A DNA stretch of 60,948 nt from Clostridia bacterium (GTDB taxonomy: Bacteria > Bacillota > Clostridia > Oscillospirales > Acutalibacteraceae): positions 1 through 60,948 of the forward strand of contig JAFPUM010000004.1 of the NCBI GenBank assembly GCA_017395425.1, written 5' to 3'. Positions within the stretch are counted from its first letter, which is position 1. Every line of letters starts with the position of its first letter. Shown here piece after piece: positions 44,674-53,955 of the stretch. A program made the position numbers and the translations under genes. The notes below the pieces were generated by a model, which saw only the letters and a list, made by a program, of their open reading frames with translations, was not told where the DNA came from and searched no databases.

Positions 44674-45246
44674 CTACATATCCTTGAACAAATCCCGGCA
44701 GTCATACACATACACCGCGCCCGACGCAATCGTAGCTATCACCGCCGCGTACAGGATCACCATGGATACCCCCAGCAGCACGTCTCCCGCTGCCCGCGGA
44801 ATCAGAAAATCAAACTCATACAGCGCTTCGGCACAGAAAATGCCGACAATCGCCACCATCTGCGTCACTGTCTTGACTTTGCCCCAGAGATTTGCCGAAA
44901 TCACCAGTCCCTTGTCCACCGCGACCATGCGCATGGACGTGACCAGAAATTCCCGGAACAGGATAATCGCCACCACCCACGCGCCGCAAATCTCCGCCTG
45001 CACAAAGCAGACCAGCGTGGACATCACCAGCATTTTATCCGCCACCGGATCCATCAGCTTGCCGAAATCCGTAATCAGATTCCGGCTGCGGGCAATGCGT
45101 CCGTCCAGCATATCGGTCAGCGACGCCAGTCCGAAACAGATACCTCCCAGCAGCCAGCGATAGGGAATGGCATCCCACAGAATGCACACCATGACAGCCG
45201 GGATAAACAGTACGCGCAGCACCGTCAGTTTATTGGGTAGATTCAT
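44674..45246 (-). CDS. pgsA: CDP-diacylglycerol-glycerol-3-phosphate phosphatidyltransferase
   Basis: 190 aa integral membrane enzyme making phosphatidylglycerol phosphate. CDP-alcohol phosphotransferase motif DGRIAR...GKLMDPVADK (D-G-x2-A-R-x8-G-x3-D-x3-D) is intact. Five to six membrane helices. 42 nt downstream of rimO, a common pairing in Clostridia. GAGAGG upstream. Confidence 0.92.
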   Translation of the reverse strand: MNLPNKLTVLRVLFIPAVMVCILWDAIPYRWLLGGICFGLASLTDMLDGRIARSRNLITDFGKLMDPVADKMLVMSTLVCFVQAEICGAWVVAIILFREFLVTSMRMVAVDKGLVISANLWGKVKTVTQMVAIVGIFCAEALYEFDFLIPRAAGDVLLGVSMVILYAAVIATIASGAVYVYDCRDLFKDM

Positions 45247-45288
45247 CTTTCACATATCCTCTCGTCGATGTATTTCAGAACAGGCTCT

Positions 45289-46620
45289 TTAGACCCGATG
45301 ACCCACCAGATCGCAGCCCATCGAATCCGTGATCTCTACCTCCACAAAATCGCCCATCGCGGGGCGTGCCCCCTCGACGTCAAAGAAAATTTTGCCGTCA
45401 ATCTCCGGCGCTTCGCCTTCCGAACGTCCGAAACAGCATTCCGCCAGCCGGTCAAAGCCTTCCACCAGCACCCTGCGGCGCTGACCGATCATGCGTTCGC
45501 ACCATTCGTCGATCACGCGGGACTGCTCATCCAGCAGCGATTCCTCCCGCTGGGCAGCGGTCTCTTCGTCCACGCGGTCGGGCAGATCAAAGGCAGGCGT
45601 TCCCTCTTCCGGTGACCAGATGAAGCAGCCCAGCTTTTCAAACTTCATTTCCCGCACGAAATCCGCCAGCTCTTCAAAATCCTCCTGCGTCTCACCCGGG
45701 AAACCGGTCATGACGGTGGTGCGAAGCGTTACGCCCGGCACCTTCTCGCGGATATGTGCGATCAGCGCCGACAACGACGCTTTATCACCCGGACGGCGCA
45801 TGGCGCGCAGCACTTTTTGGCTCACATGCTGAATGGGCATGTCAATGTATTTGCAGATTTTGGGCTGCTCCGCCATCACGTCGAGCAGTTCATCCGTGAT
45901 TTTTTCCGGATAGCAGTACAGCACGCGGATCCATTCCAACCCCTCCACGTCGCACAGCCGCCGCAGCAGTTCCGGCAGACACCGTCTGCCGTACAGATCG
46001 GAGCCGTATTCGGTGGGATCCTGCGCCACAATATTGAGTTCCTTCACGCCGCGCCGCGCCAACTGATCCGCTTCCCTGAGCAGTTCTTCCATCGGACGCG
46101 AACGGAACCCGCCGCGGATCAGGGGGATCGCGCAGAAGGAACAGCGGTTATGACACCCCTCCGCGATTTTGAGGTAACTGTAATAGAATTCCGTGGTCTG
46201 CACCCGCCGTCCGCACAGCGGCAGTGCTTCCTTTTCGCCGTACACGCTCATTCCCTTTTCTTTCAGCGAGCGCGCTACGATGTCGGCAATCTGCGCGTTG
46301 GCGCCGATGCCTACGACCGCGTCCACTTCGGGGATTTCTTCGAGAACCGCGTCGCGATAGCGCTCCGCCAGACAGCCCGTCACAATCAGGCTCTTAATGC
46401 GCCCTTCCTTTTTGAGCGCTGCCAGTTCGAGAATCTCCTCGATGGCTTCCGCCTTGGCGCTTTCGATGAAACCGCAGGTATTGACAATCGCCACGTCCGC
46501 CATTGCCGCGTCCGCCGTCAATTCATAGCCCGCGTCCGCCAGAAAGCCCAGCAGCAGTTCTGCGTCCACCTGATTTTTCGGACAGCCTAGGCTGACCATT
46601 CCCACTTTAACCTCACTCAT
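45289..46620 (-). CDS. rimO: Ribosomal protein S12 methylthiotransferase
   Basis: 443 aa radical SAM methylthiotransferase. N-terminal UPF0004 domain with SLGCPKN, a Cys in VNTCGFIESAK and a third in VTGCLAERY; radical SAM CHNRCSFC; C-terminal TRAM domain. SLGCPKNQVD is the RimO-type opening, as opposed to MiaB. The start at 46620 has AAAGGAG 11 nt upstream; 46629 would be 2 nt away. Confidence 0.93.
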   Translation of the reverse strand: MSEVKVGMVSLGCPKNQVDAELLLGFLADAGYELTADAAMADVAIVNTCGFIESAKAEAIEEILELAALKKEGRIKSLIVTGCLAERYRDAVLEEIPEVDAVVGIGANAQIADIVARSLKEKGMSVYGEKEALPLCGRRVQTTEFYYSYLKIAEGCHNRCSFCAIPLIRGGFRSRPMEELLREADQLARRGVKELNIVAQDPTEYGSDLYGRRCLPELLRRLCDVEGLEWIRVLYCYPEKITDELLDVMAEQPKICKYIDMPIQHVSQKVLRAMRRPGDKASLSALIAHIREKVPGVTLRTTVMTGFPGETQEDFEELADFVREMKFEKLGCFIWSPEEGTPAFDLPDRVDEETAAQREESLLDEQSRVIDEWCERMIGQRRRVLVEGFDRLAECCFGRSEGEAPEIDGKIFFDVEGARPAMGDFVEVEITDSMGCDLVGHRV

Positions 46621-46923
46621 TCTTTGCATGGCTCCTTTGATTCCATCGCCGCAACAGGACGATGGGATTCACATGATTTTTCTATTATATCATATCGCCG
46701 CGAAGTTTCCTATGTTTTTTCAGCCAAATTCATCAAAATTAAAAAAATATTCAAATTTTTCCTGTGGGTTTTCCTTTTGATTTTTCTGTTGAAAGAATCC
46801 TGTTGCAATCCGGACGGCAGCGTGTATAATGTATAATTGAATACGGACAATATCTGACAATGAAAAAAACGGCATGACTTCGGAACTGCCATGCCGCACA
46901 CGCAGAAAGGAACTGTTTCGCAC
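46621..46923. other. AT-rich divergent intergenic region
   Basis: Separates rimO (minus) and the DUF2974 gene (plus). On the minus side TATAAT lies near 46684-46689 without a clear -35. No gene seen. Confidence 0.4.
46803..46830 (+). promoter_or_regulatory. Promoter of the DUF2974 gene
   Basis: -35 TTGCAA (46803-46808), 16-bp spacer, -10 TATAAT (46825-46830). Confidence 0.62.
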
Positions 46924-48054
46924 ATGAATATTCTGGATTATCTGGACTGGCGCGGCGATCTCACATTTGCTGAACGTCCTTTTAACGAGGTGGACAATCT
47001 CATCTTCTCCGAATTGGCTTATGCCGAAATGGAGAACATTGTGCCGGAATCATTTGCTTTCACCGTCTCGCTCCGGACGCTTTGTGAATCCTATCTCGCG
47101 CTGGGCTATCAGTCGGTGCTGATCAACGATCCCCTACCCCTGCTCCAAAAAGCCGCCGTCTGCGAGCGCTATCGGGACGTGCGGGTGGGCGGCTATCTCA
47201 ACCGCGTGGATGAGGGCGAACAGATGCAGTTCGCCGCCATGACCTTTGCACTGGGTGACGGCACCCTCTATGCCGCGTTCCGCGGCACCGACAATACCAT
47301 CGTCGGCTGGCGGGAGGATTTCAACATCAGCTTTCTGCCCGAAACCCCCGGACAGGCGGAAGCCGCGGCGTATCTCAACCGTCTGGCGGCTGCTTCCACT
47401 CATCCCATCCGCGTCGGCGGTCACTCCAAGGGCGGCAACTTCGCGGTTTACGCGGCGGCTTTCTGCGAGGAGGAACTGAACGACAACCGGCGCATCGTCG
47501 AGGTGTATTCCAACGACGGTCCCGGTTTCAACAGCAGCGTGGCGGATTCTCCCCGCTACAAAGCCATACTGCCCAAGGTTAAAAAGATTGTCCCCGAATC
47601 CTCCCTGATCGGGCTGCTGCTTTCCAGCCGGGCGGAACGCCGGGTTATCCGCAGCGACGCCAAGGGACTGCTCCAGCACGATCCTTATACATGGAGCGTT
47701 GTGGGAGATCACTTCGTTGCCGCCGACGGTCTTTCGCCCGAAAGCACCTTTATGGACGAGACGCTCGCCGGCTGGATCGACAGCATGGACAACGAACAGA
47801 AAAAAGCAGTGGTTTCAGCCATCTTCGATTCGATGGAAGCCTCCGGCGCATCCACCATCACCGAAATGAACGAAAACAAATGGCTCTCTTACAGTGCCAT
47901 CGGCAAGGCGCTCGGCGCGCTGGATAAGACGACCGCCGACAACGTGACGGCTTGCCTGAAAAAGCTGTTTGACGCGGGCAAAGATGTCTTCCGCGAACAG
48001 TGGGAAAAAGCATTGCAGCAAAATCAGAAGGCAATCAGCGTCAAGCGCAACTAA
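46924..48054 (+). CDS. DUF2974 (Mbeg1-like) alpha/beta hydrolase
   Basis: 376 aa, cytosolic. Opens MNILDYLDWRGDLTFAERPF, typical of the family, then a lipase-like fold with FRGTDNTIVGWREDFN, nucleophile GHSKGGN (Ser) and NDGPGF. A Mbeg1-like protein of unknown substrate, common in Firmicutes. AAAGGAAC lies 10 nt before the ATG at 46924. Confidence 0.85.
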   Translation: MNILDYLDWRGDLTFAERPFNEVDNLIFSELAYAEMENIVPESFAFTVSLRTLCESYLALGYQSVLINDPLPLLQKAAVCERYRDVRVGGYLNRVDEGEQMQFAAMTFALGDGTLYAAFRGTDNTIVGWREDFNISFLPETPGQAEAAAYLNRLAAASTHPIRVGGHSKGGNFAVYAAAFCEEELNDNRRIVEVYSNDGPGFNSSVADSPRYKAILPKVKKIVPESSLIGLLLSSRAERRVIRSDAKGLLQHDPYTWSVVGDHFVAADGLSPESTFMDETLAGWIDSMDNEQKKAVVSAIFDSMEASGASTITEMNENKWLSYSAIGKALGALDKTTADNVTACLKKLFDAGKDVFREQWEKALQQNQKAISVKRN

Positions 48055-48349
48055 GCGAATGCCGAATATATGTTGCAGAGCGCAGAGAGGACGATTCTCT
48101 GCCGCTTGTTTGCCGGGTATCCGGATAAACCGCATGGGGCGCGGGGCGCGGCTGAATAAAGTCTGGTGTCGTTTCACGTTCTTTCATGTTGTGAAATAGG
48201 AAAACGCGTTGTTCGCGTCGGAGCTTTTGCCCCGATGTTCGCGACGGAGAGCTGAATACGGCAAAGCCGCCCGCGTACTTCACGCGACGGGCTTTATCAC
48301 GGAAAATCCCACTGCCTTGCAGAGTGCGCGGCTTTTCGTGCGTTTTTTT
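48055..48349 (+). ncRNA. Candidate structured transcript or 3' UTR
   Basis: No gene in about 300 nt. It contains GCAGAGA/TCTCTGC, CCGG-GTAT-CCGG, TTTCAC/GTGAAA, ACGCG/CGCGT, CGGC-AAA-GCCG and GCCCG...CGGGC hairpins in series, closing with GCGCG-GCTTTT-CGTGC and seven T (48326-48349), a terminator. No known RNA family recognised. It could be an independent RNA or the 3' UTR of the DUF2974 gene; I see no promoter of its own. Confidence 0.4.
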
Positions 48350-48385
48350 CGTGGCGGATTCCGTAATTCTTTATCAATATAGTGC

Positions 48386-48414
48386 TTGCATTTTGATTAT
48401 AAATCGGCTATAAT
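48386..48414 (+). promoter_or_regulatory. Promoter of the M50-scpAB operon
   Basis: -35 TTGCAT (48386-48391), 17-bp spacer, -10 TATAAT (48409-48414). Confidence 0.7.
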
Positions 48415-48484
48415 ATTACGAACTATTTTTAATGGGGAGTTTGCCCTTATTTGCTTTTTTGAGCGATAGGAAAGGAATGTTGAT

Positions 48485-49213
48485 ATGGGATTTTTTAGTA
48501 CGCTGGGAAATGTGGAAGACATGCTGCTGTATGCGCTGACCATGTGTCTGATGCTGTTCTTTATCATGCCGGTGCATGAGTGCGCGCACGGCTTGATGGC
48601 GAAGGCACTCGGCGACGATACCGCCGAACGCGCCGGACGTCTGACGCTTCAGCCGCTGGCGCACCTGAATCTGTACGGCGCGCTGTTCATGTTTTTCTTC
48701 GGCTTCGGCTGGGCGGAACCGGTGCCGGTCAATCCCGTCCGCTTCCGCAACCAGAAGCGTCGGCAGGGCTATATGGCGCTGGTGGCATTTGCGGGACCGC
48801 TTTCCAATCTCATTATGGCGGTGCTGGGAATGCTGATCTATCGCGGCGGACTGTGCTTTGACATGAACGAAACGTTTTACGACAGCTTTACCTTTGTGAT
48901 GCTGCGCATTGTGATTCTCAATATCGGACTGGCGGTCTTTAATCTGCTGCCCATCATGCCGCTCGACGGTTCCAAAATTCTCAATTGGATCATGCCGGAC
49001 AGGATTATGTACCATATCGAGAACTTTATCAGCAGGCTCAACCCCATTATCTATATTGTGGCGTTCTACCTGTTCATCAACCTGCTCAGCGGTCCGCTTT
49101 CGGCTGTGCAGTACAGCATATTTTACGGTCTGTTCGGCGGTGTGAACGCGCTGTTCAACGCGTTGGGACTGGGACTGTCCGATTCGGTCATTTCGATTCT
49201 GATGGGTATCTGA
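48485..49213 (+). CDS. Site-2 protease family (M50) membrane protein
   Basis: 242 aa with about five membrane helices. Zinc site HECAH (HExxH) in the second helix and NLLPIMPLDGSKIL, the counterpart of the NPDG motif, later. A small M50 rhomboid-like intramembrane protease commonly encoded just before scpA. AAAGGAATG precedes the ATG. Confidence 0.87.
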   Translation: MGFFSTLGNVEDMLLYALTMCLMLFFIMPVHECAHGLMAKALGDDTAERAGRLTLQPLAHLNLYGALFMFFFGFGWAEPVPVNPVRFRNQKRRQGYMALVAFAGPLSNLIMAVLGMLIYRGGLCFDMNETFYDSFTFVMLRIVILNIGLAVFNLLPIMPLDGSKILNWIMPDRIMYHIENFISRLNPIIYIVAFYLFINLLSGPLSAVQYSIFYGLFGGVNALFNALGLGLSDSVISILMGI

Positions 49214-49219
49214 CGCCGT

Positions 49220-49951
49220 ATGGAAAAACTGTCCTATAAGCTGGAGGTCTTTGAGGGACCGCTGGATCTGCTGCTCTTCCTGATCTCCAAAAACAAACTC
49301 AATATTTACGATATTCCCGTCGCCGAACTGCTGGAACAGTATATGGCGCACATCGACCTCATGCGCATGGAGAATATGGACGTCTCCAGCGAATTCCTCA
49401 CGATGGCGTCCCGGCTGGTCTATATCAAGACTGCCATGCTCATGCCGCGCAAGGAAGAAGCCGAGGAACTCAAAAAGGAACTCAGCGGCGAACTGGTGGA
49501 ATATCAGCTCTGTAAACAAATGGCGGGCAGGCTCGCGGAGCAGGCGAGCTTTGACGGCTTTACCCGCCGCGAGATGAAGATTGCCCATGATATGACGTAC
49601 AGCCGCCGTCACGCGCCGGACGAGCTGCTCAAGGCGTATATCAGCGCCGTCGGACGGGGCTTGCGCCGTCAGCCGCCGTCCAAGGAGAACTTCCGCGCCA
49701 TTGTGGGCAGGAAGATCGTCTCGGTTACCGAACGCGTCGGCTTTGTGCTGAAAAGCATTTATCAGTCGCGGCGGCTGCGGTTTTCGGCGCTGTTTGAGAG
49801 GGCGGATTCGCGGAGCGAGCTGATTGCCACGTTTCTGGCGGTGCTGGATTTAATCCGGAGTCGGCGGGTGAATATGGACGACAACGGCATGATGACCATC
49901 AATGAGAGTGGGGGACGCAATTGGAAGCAAGCGGACTCAGAGCAGTCGTAG
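49220..49951 (+). CDS. scpA: Segregation and condensation protein A
   Basis: 243 aa kleisin subunit bridging Smc heads for chromosome organisation. The opening YKLEVFEGPLDLLLFLISKNKLNIYDIPVAELLEQY is diagnostic. It begins 6 nt after the M50 stop and overlaps scpB by 31 nt. Confidence 0.95.
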   Translation: MEKLSYKLEVFEGPLDLLLFLISKNKLNIYDIPVAELLEQYMAHIDLMRMENMDVSSEFLTMASRLVYIKTAMLMPRKEEAEELKKELSGELVEYQLCKQMAGRLAEQASFDGFTRREMKIAHDMTYSRRHAPDELLKAYISAVGRGLRRQPPSKENFRAIVGRKIVSVTERVGFVLKSIYQSRRLRFSALFERADSRSELIATFLAVLDLIRSRRVNMDDNGMMTINESGGRNWKQADSEQS

Positions 49952-50505
49952 AGGCGATGCTGTTTGCGGGAGGCGACCCCGTAAGCTGTGAACGCATGGC
50001 GGGCGTGCTGGGCGTGAGCATGGATACCATCGACGGCGTGTGCGCCGAACTGAGCGAATTCTATGAGCAGAGCGGCAGCGCGCTTCGTGTGGTGCGGCTG
50101 GGAAAGCAGTACCAGATTGCCACGCGGGACGAGTACGCGCCGATGATCCGCACGCTGCTGGATCTGAAAAAGGACGCGCCGCTGTCCAATGCCGCGATGG
50201 AAGTGCTGGCGGTGATCGCCTATAACGAGCCTGTCACCAAGAATTTTGTGGAACGGGTGCGCGGTGTGGACTGTTCGGGCGTGGTCAATACGCTGCTGGC
50301 GCGGGGACTGATTGAAGAGCGCGGGCGGCTGGATTTGCCGGGACGTCCGATGCAGTACGCGACCAGTCCGAATTTCATGCGGTGCTTCGGGCTGGAATCC
50401 ATGGGGGAACTGCCCACGGTGCCGTCCGAAACCGGCGAGAATGTGCAGATCAGCGTGGAAGAAGCCATTGAAGAAAATCTGAAGACAGAAGATAAGCCCA
50501 ATTAG
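49921..50505 (+). CDS. scpB: Segregation and condensation protein B
   Basis: 194 aa with two winged-helix domains (RAVVEAMLFAGGDPVS ... ; SNAAMEVLAVIAYNEPVTKNFVERVRGVD). Partner of ScpA and Smc. TTG start 4 nt after a GGGGGAC ribosome site, inside the scpA 3' end. The stop TAG is the TAG of the AATTAG that opens repeat copy 7, so the last residue Asn and the stop come from the element. Confidence 0.93.
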   Translation: MEASGLRAVVEAMLFAGGDPVSCERMAGVLGVSMDTIDGVCAELSEFYEQSGSALRVVRLGKQYQIATRDEYAPMIRTLLDLKKDAPLSNAAMEVLAVIAYNEPVTKNFVERVRGVDCSGVVNTLLARGLIEERGRLDLPGRPMQYATSPNFMRCFGLESMGELPTVPSETGENVQISVEEAIEENLKTEDKPN

Positions 50506-50700
50506 CGAAGCGTGGGATTCCAAAGGGACGAGTCCCTTTGGCAGGGGTGTAGGGGCAGCGCCACCACTGGGGAGTGGGGCAACGCCCCACAAGGCAAGGG
50601 CAAAGCCCTTGCCGGGCGAGATGAGCCAATCTCTCAAACAGGGAAGGGCGAATCCAAAGCAAGCCGCGCCAATCTATAAAACGGGGAAGGGCGCATTCAG
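50500..50700 (+). repeat. Modular hairpin repeat, copy 7 (after scpB)
   Basis: AATTAG is fused to the scpB stop. Module 1 is shortened (GCGAAGC). Then the CCAAAGGG/CCCTTTGG hairpin, GTGGGGCAACGCCCCAC and GGCAAGGGCAAAGCCCTTGCC-type hairpin. The 3' end unit (CCAATCT...GGGAAGGGCGAATCC) is present twice, 43 nt apart. The next gene's ribosome site AAAGGAGG follows at once. Confidence 0.85.
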
Positions 50701-50718
50701 AAAGGAGGACGTAATCCA

Positions 50719-51582
50719 ATGATTCTGCTGAAAATCATAGCCGTTCTCCTCAAACTCCTCGGCATCATATTGTTACTTCTTCTTCTCGCAATGTGCATTC
50801 CCACAAGCCTTGGCGTAACCTATAAAGATACAGTCATCATCCACATCCAATATCTGTTTTTCAAATACACCTTCGACAGCGCCAGCCTGAACGAAGAAAA
50901 ACCCGAACCGGAAGAAAAACCCAAAAAACCAAGACTTCTCAAAACCGTTTTTACGTATCTGCTCGGCAGTGTCGTGTGGATTCTGCGTCTGATAAAACGC
51001 CTGCTTTCGGCTATCCTAAAATATATCAAAACATATAGCAAACGCGGCATTGCCGGTTTGAAAAGATTTATCAAAACCCATTTCAAGCCCAAGCCCAAAA
51101 AGAAACAGAAACAAACCGACGATGACGAAGAGGATTCCCCGAAGGAGAAAAAACAGCAGAGTTTATTCGGCAGTCTGCGGGAGGATCGCGGATTCTGGGG
51201 CGCGATCGGCTTTTTTGCGGATCTGGGCAAGGCGCTGGGCGGCGGTCTGGTGCGGATCTATCGCGGCGTGGCAATAGAAGCATTCACGCTGCGCGTATCA
51301 ATCTGCGGCGAGGATGCCGCGGATACCGCGATTCAATACGGAAAAGTGTGCAGCGTCGCCTATCCGGCGCTGTCCTTTCTGCTGACCCATGCGCGGCGCT
51401 ACCGGCAGGACATCGAAATTACCCCGGATTTCGCCGGAAACGGCGCACCCATTACGTTTGACGGCGAGTTTATTCTCTATCCCATTCTGATATTGGCTCA
51501 TCTGCTGGGCGCGGTGTTCCGTTTCCTGATTTCGCAGGTGAGATATTATACAACCCGAAAGCTCAATGAAAAGAAAGGCTGA
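50719..51582 (+). CDS. DUF2953 membrane protein
   Basis: 287 aa. N-terminal membrane helix (KIIAVLLKLLGIILLLLLLAM), a strongly charged Lys/Glu/Pro middle part (about 56-155), and a conserved C-terminal part including SICGEDAADTAIQYGKVCSVAYP and DIEITPDF. DUF2953 is found next to ytfJ in endospore formers. AAAGGAGG upstream. Confidence 0.82.
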   Translation: MILLKIIAVLLKLLGIILLLLLLAMCIPTSLGVTYKDTVIIHIQYLFFKYTFDSASLNEEKPEPEEKPKKPRLLKTVFTYLLGSVVWILRLIKRLLSAILKYIKTYSKRGIAGLKRFIKTHFKPKPKKKQKQTDDDEEDSPKEKKQQSLFGSLREDRGFWGAIGFFADLGKALGGGLVRIYRGVAIEAFTLRVSICGEDAADTAIQYGKVCSVAYPALSFLLTHARRYRQDIEITPDFAGNGAPITFDGEFILYPILILAHLLGAVFRFLISQVRYYTTRKLNEKKG

Positions 51583-51592
51583 GTGAAACATT

Positions 51593-52120
51593 ATGGCAGA
51601 GGAAAAAAAGACAGCGACAGAGGCGGCGGCACCCGTCGAGGAAAAGGGCAAAACCGCCAATCACCCGATCAAGGGTATGATGGACGTGACGCTTTCCAAA
51701 ATCAAGGACATGGTGGATGTTTCCACCATTATCGGCGATCCCATCATGGCGGGCGAAACCACGATTATCCCGATCTCCAAAATGGCTTACGGCTTCGCGT
51801 CGGGCGGCTCGGACTTCGACGGCAAGTCGGGACACCGCTGCTTCGGCGGTGGCGGAGGCGCGGGCGTGACCATTCAGCCGGTGGCGTTTCTGGTGATTCA
51901 TGGGAGCAACGTGCGTCTGCTGCAAATCGACAACAATATGAATTCGCTTGACAAGGCGGTGGGCATGATTCCCAATCTGGTGGACAAGGTGAGCGATCTG
52001 CTGTCGGGCAGCGGCAAGGACAAGGACACGGCAAACGCGTCGGACGAGCCGGAAGTCACTTCCGAAAACGCCGAAAAAGCGGAACCGCTCACGCTTGATG
52101 TGACGGTGGAGGAAGACTGA
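51593..52120 (+). CDS. ytfJ: Sporulation protein YtfJ (GerW family)
   Basis: 175 aa. Core VSTIIGDPIMAGETTIIPISKM, then FASGGSDFDGKSG and the Gly-rich GGGGGAGVTIQPVAFLVI, diagnostic of YtfJ/GerW, a spore-associated protein needed for some germinant responses in Bacillus. An acidic tail follows. 10 nt after the DUF2953 gene. Confidence 0.92.
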   Translation: MAEEKKTATEAAAPVEEKGKTANHPIKGMMDVTLSKIKDMVDVSTIIGDPIMAGETTIIPISKMAYGFASGGSDFDGKSGHRCFGGGGGAGVTIQPVAFLVIHGSNVRLLQIDNNMNSLDKAVGMIPNLVDKVSDLLSGSGKDKDTANASDEPEVTSENAEKAEPLTLDVTVEED

Positions 52121-52226
52121 CGGCTGTCGCGCATAATCCCTTTCCCCGCGGGAAACACTATACCCGGAACAGACATTTTTGTGAATAATCTATCTATCAA
52201 AAAGATGACAAAAGGCAGGGGATTGG

Positions 52227-53666
52227 ATGCAAGTGAAATATCCATCGGACGGACGGACGGCGGGATGGTTCCGCCGGTTGACGGCGCTGGCTGCAGCCGT
52301 GGCACTGACCGCGCTGTGCGCTTCTCCCGTTGTGGCGGAAGGAACCACGGCGCCGCTCTCGGGCAAACGCAATTCCGCCTATGACGCGCGGACTGCCGCT
52401 GTGACCACCACTACCGCACCCGCGACCAACGGCACAACTGCTCCGACCGCGTCAAATGACACTTCCGACACGTCGCAGACGACGACCACCACGGCGGCTT
52501 CCACCGAGATTGACGAAAATTCCAAGGAAGCGGAACTGGCTGCCGAGACTTCCTCTCCACAATTCAACGAGGACGGCACGCCCAATATCACGGCGGGTGC
52601 CGCAATTGTCATGGACTGTCAGACGGGGTTGATTCTCTACGGTCTCAACGAAAATGCGCAGATGCCCATGGCGAGTACCACCAAGATTATGACCTGTATT
52701 CTCGCGCTGGAAAGCGGCGACATCGGACGCGTGGTCACGGTGACGGAGGACTGTATGGACCTGCTCGACGGCACGCAGATCGGCCTGAAGGTGGGCGATA
52801 CCATCACGCTGTACGACCTGTGCGTGACCATGATGATGTATTCCGGCAACGACGCCGCCAACACGGCTGCCGTCGCGGTGAGCGGGAGCATTCCCGCCTT
52901 CGTGTCCCTGATGAACGAGAAGGCTGCCGAGCTGGGTATGCTCAACACGCATTTTGACACACCGTCGGGTCTGGACCAATTCTCCGACGGGGCGCATTAT
53001 TCCTCGGCTTACGATATGGCGCTGCTGGGACGCTATGCCATGCAGAATGCCGATTTCCGCGACATCGTGAATTTCAAGGTGCGCAACGTGTATTTCGGCG
53101 AATACGCCAAACACGGCAAATCACTCTATACCCACAACTACCTGATGGAAGGGCAGAAATTCGGCTACAAGGGCTGCGACGGCATCAAGACCGGCGTCAC
53201 CAATCTGGCGGGACAGTGCCTTGTCTCCCATGTCACCACCGACGAGGGTATCCAGCTGGTGTGTGTGTCGCTCAACAACACCAACCGCTGGAGCGATCAC
53301 AAAGCGATGTATGAATACGCCAAAAGCCTCTATGAGCAGGTGGATGTGGACGGCAGTCTGAGCGGCTTTCAGCCCAAGGTGGTGGGCGGTACCAAGTCCA
53401 CGCTGCGGGTGAATTGCGAGACCGACGCCAAGCTCAATATTCTCAAGACGCAGGCGGGCAATCTCAAGCGGGAACTGGTGTATGACAGCTTTCTGCTGGC
53501 GCCTATCGAAAAAGGCGACGTGGTGGGATATCTGCAATATTCCGCCAACGGTATGCTGCTGGCGAGTTATCCGATTACCGCTGCCGAAAGTATTCAGGGC
53601 AATACCGACAGCTGGTTCACGGATTGTATCCGCACACTGGAGCAGGAAGCAAAAGATAATGAATAG
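52227..53666 (+). CDS. dacF: D-alanyl-D-alanine carboxypeptidase (DacF-like)
   Basis: 479 aa penicillin-binding protein. Signal sequence (about 13-38), Thr/Ala-rich linker, then the peptidase S11 domain with STTK (SxxK nucleophile), YSGND (SxN) and GIKTGVT (KTG); C-terminal PBP5-type domain. Trims peptidoglycan pentapeptides; the ytfJ neighbourhood suggests a sporulation role. The TAG stop lies inside heptanucleotide array 4. Confidence 0.9.
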   Translation: MQVKYPSDGRTAGWFRRLTALAAAVALTALCASPVVAEGTTAPLSGKRNSAYDARTAAVTTTTAPATNGTTAPTASNDTSDTSQTTTTTAASTEIDENSKEAELAAETSSPQFNEDGTPNITAGAAIVMDCQTGLILYGLNENAQMPMASTTKIMTCILALESGDIGRVVTVTEDCMDLLDGTQIGLKVGDTITLYDLCVTMMMYSGNDAANTAAVAVSGSIPAFVSLMNEKAAELGMLNTHFDTPSGLDQFSDGAHYSSAYDMALLGRYAMQNADFRDIVNFKVRNVYFGEYAKHGKSLYTHNYLMEGQKFGYKGCDGIKTGVTNLAGQCLVSHVTTDEGIQLVCVSLNNTNRWSDHKAMYEYAKSLYEQVDVDGSLSGFQPKVVGGTKSTLRVNCETDAKLNILKTQAGNLKRELVYDSFLLAPIEKGDVVGYLQYSANGMLLASYPITAAESIQGNTDSWFTDCIRTLEQEAKDNE

Positions 53667-53688
53667 TGAATAGTGAATAGTGAATAAA
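53661..53688 (+). repeat. Heptanucleotide tandem array 4
   Basis: GAATAGT three times, then GAATAAA. The dacF stop TAG is in the first unit. The array runs directly into hairpin repeat copy 8. Confidence 0.85.
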
Positions 53689-53694
53689 GAAAAA

Positions 53695-53905
53695 GCGCGA
53701 AGCGCCAATTAGCCGCGCAGCGGCGGGGATTCCAAAGGGACGAGTCCCTTTGGCAGGTCAAGGGCGGCGCCCTTGCAGGGGACCAAGCTGTCGCTGGCGA
53801 CAGCTAAGGCAGACGCCACCGGCAGGCAGGCGTAAGCCTGCCGAGCGAATCGGGCTATGACCCGCAACGGGGAAGGGCGAATTCCCAAAGGGAACCCTTC
53901 CCGAT
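53695..53905 (+). repeat. Modular hairpin repeat, copy 8 (after dacF)
   Basis: GCGCGAAGCGC, AATTAG (53707-53712), CCGCGCAGCGG, CCAAAGGG/CCCTTTGG hairpin, CAAGGGCGGCGCCCTTG, a different fourth hairpin GCTGTCGCTGGCGACAGC, GGCAGGCGTAAGCCTGCC, ends AAGGGCGAATTCCC with AAAGGGAACCCTT. Confidence 0.88.
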
Positions 53906-53955
53906 GGAACCCCCGTTGACAACCCACAGGAATCTACATAAAGGAATGTGACAGA

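Noticed and set aside
43741-45240. Ser-rich plus-strand frame (SSVSSTSSV repeats) opposite the acidic membrane protein
   Set aside because: Reverse reading of GAA/GAC-rich codons; the minus-strand frame has a ribosome site, membrane helix, folded C-terminal domain and terminator.
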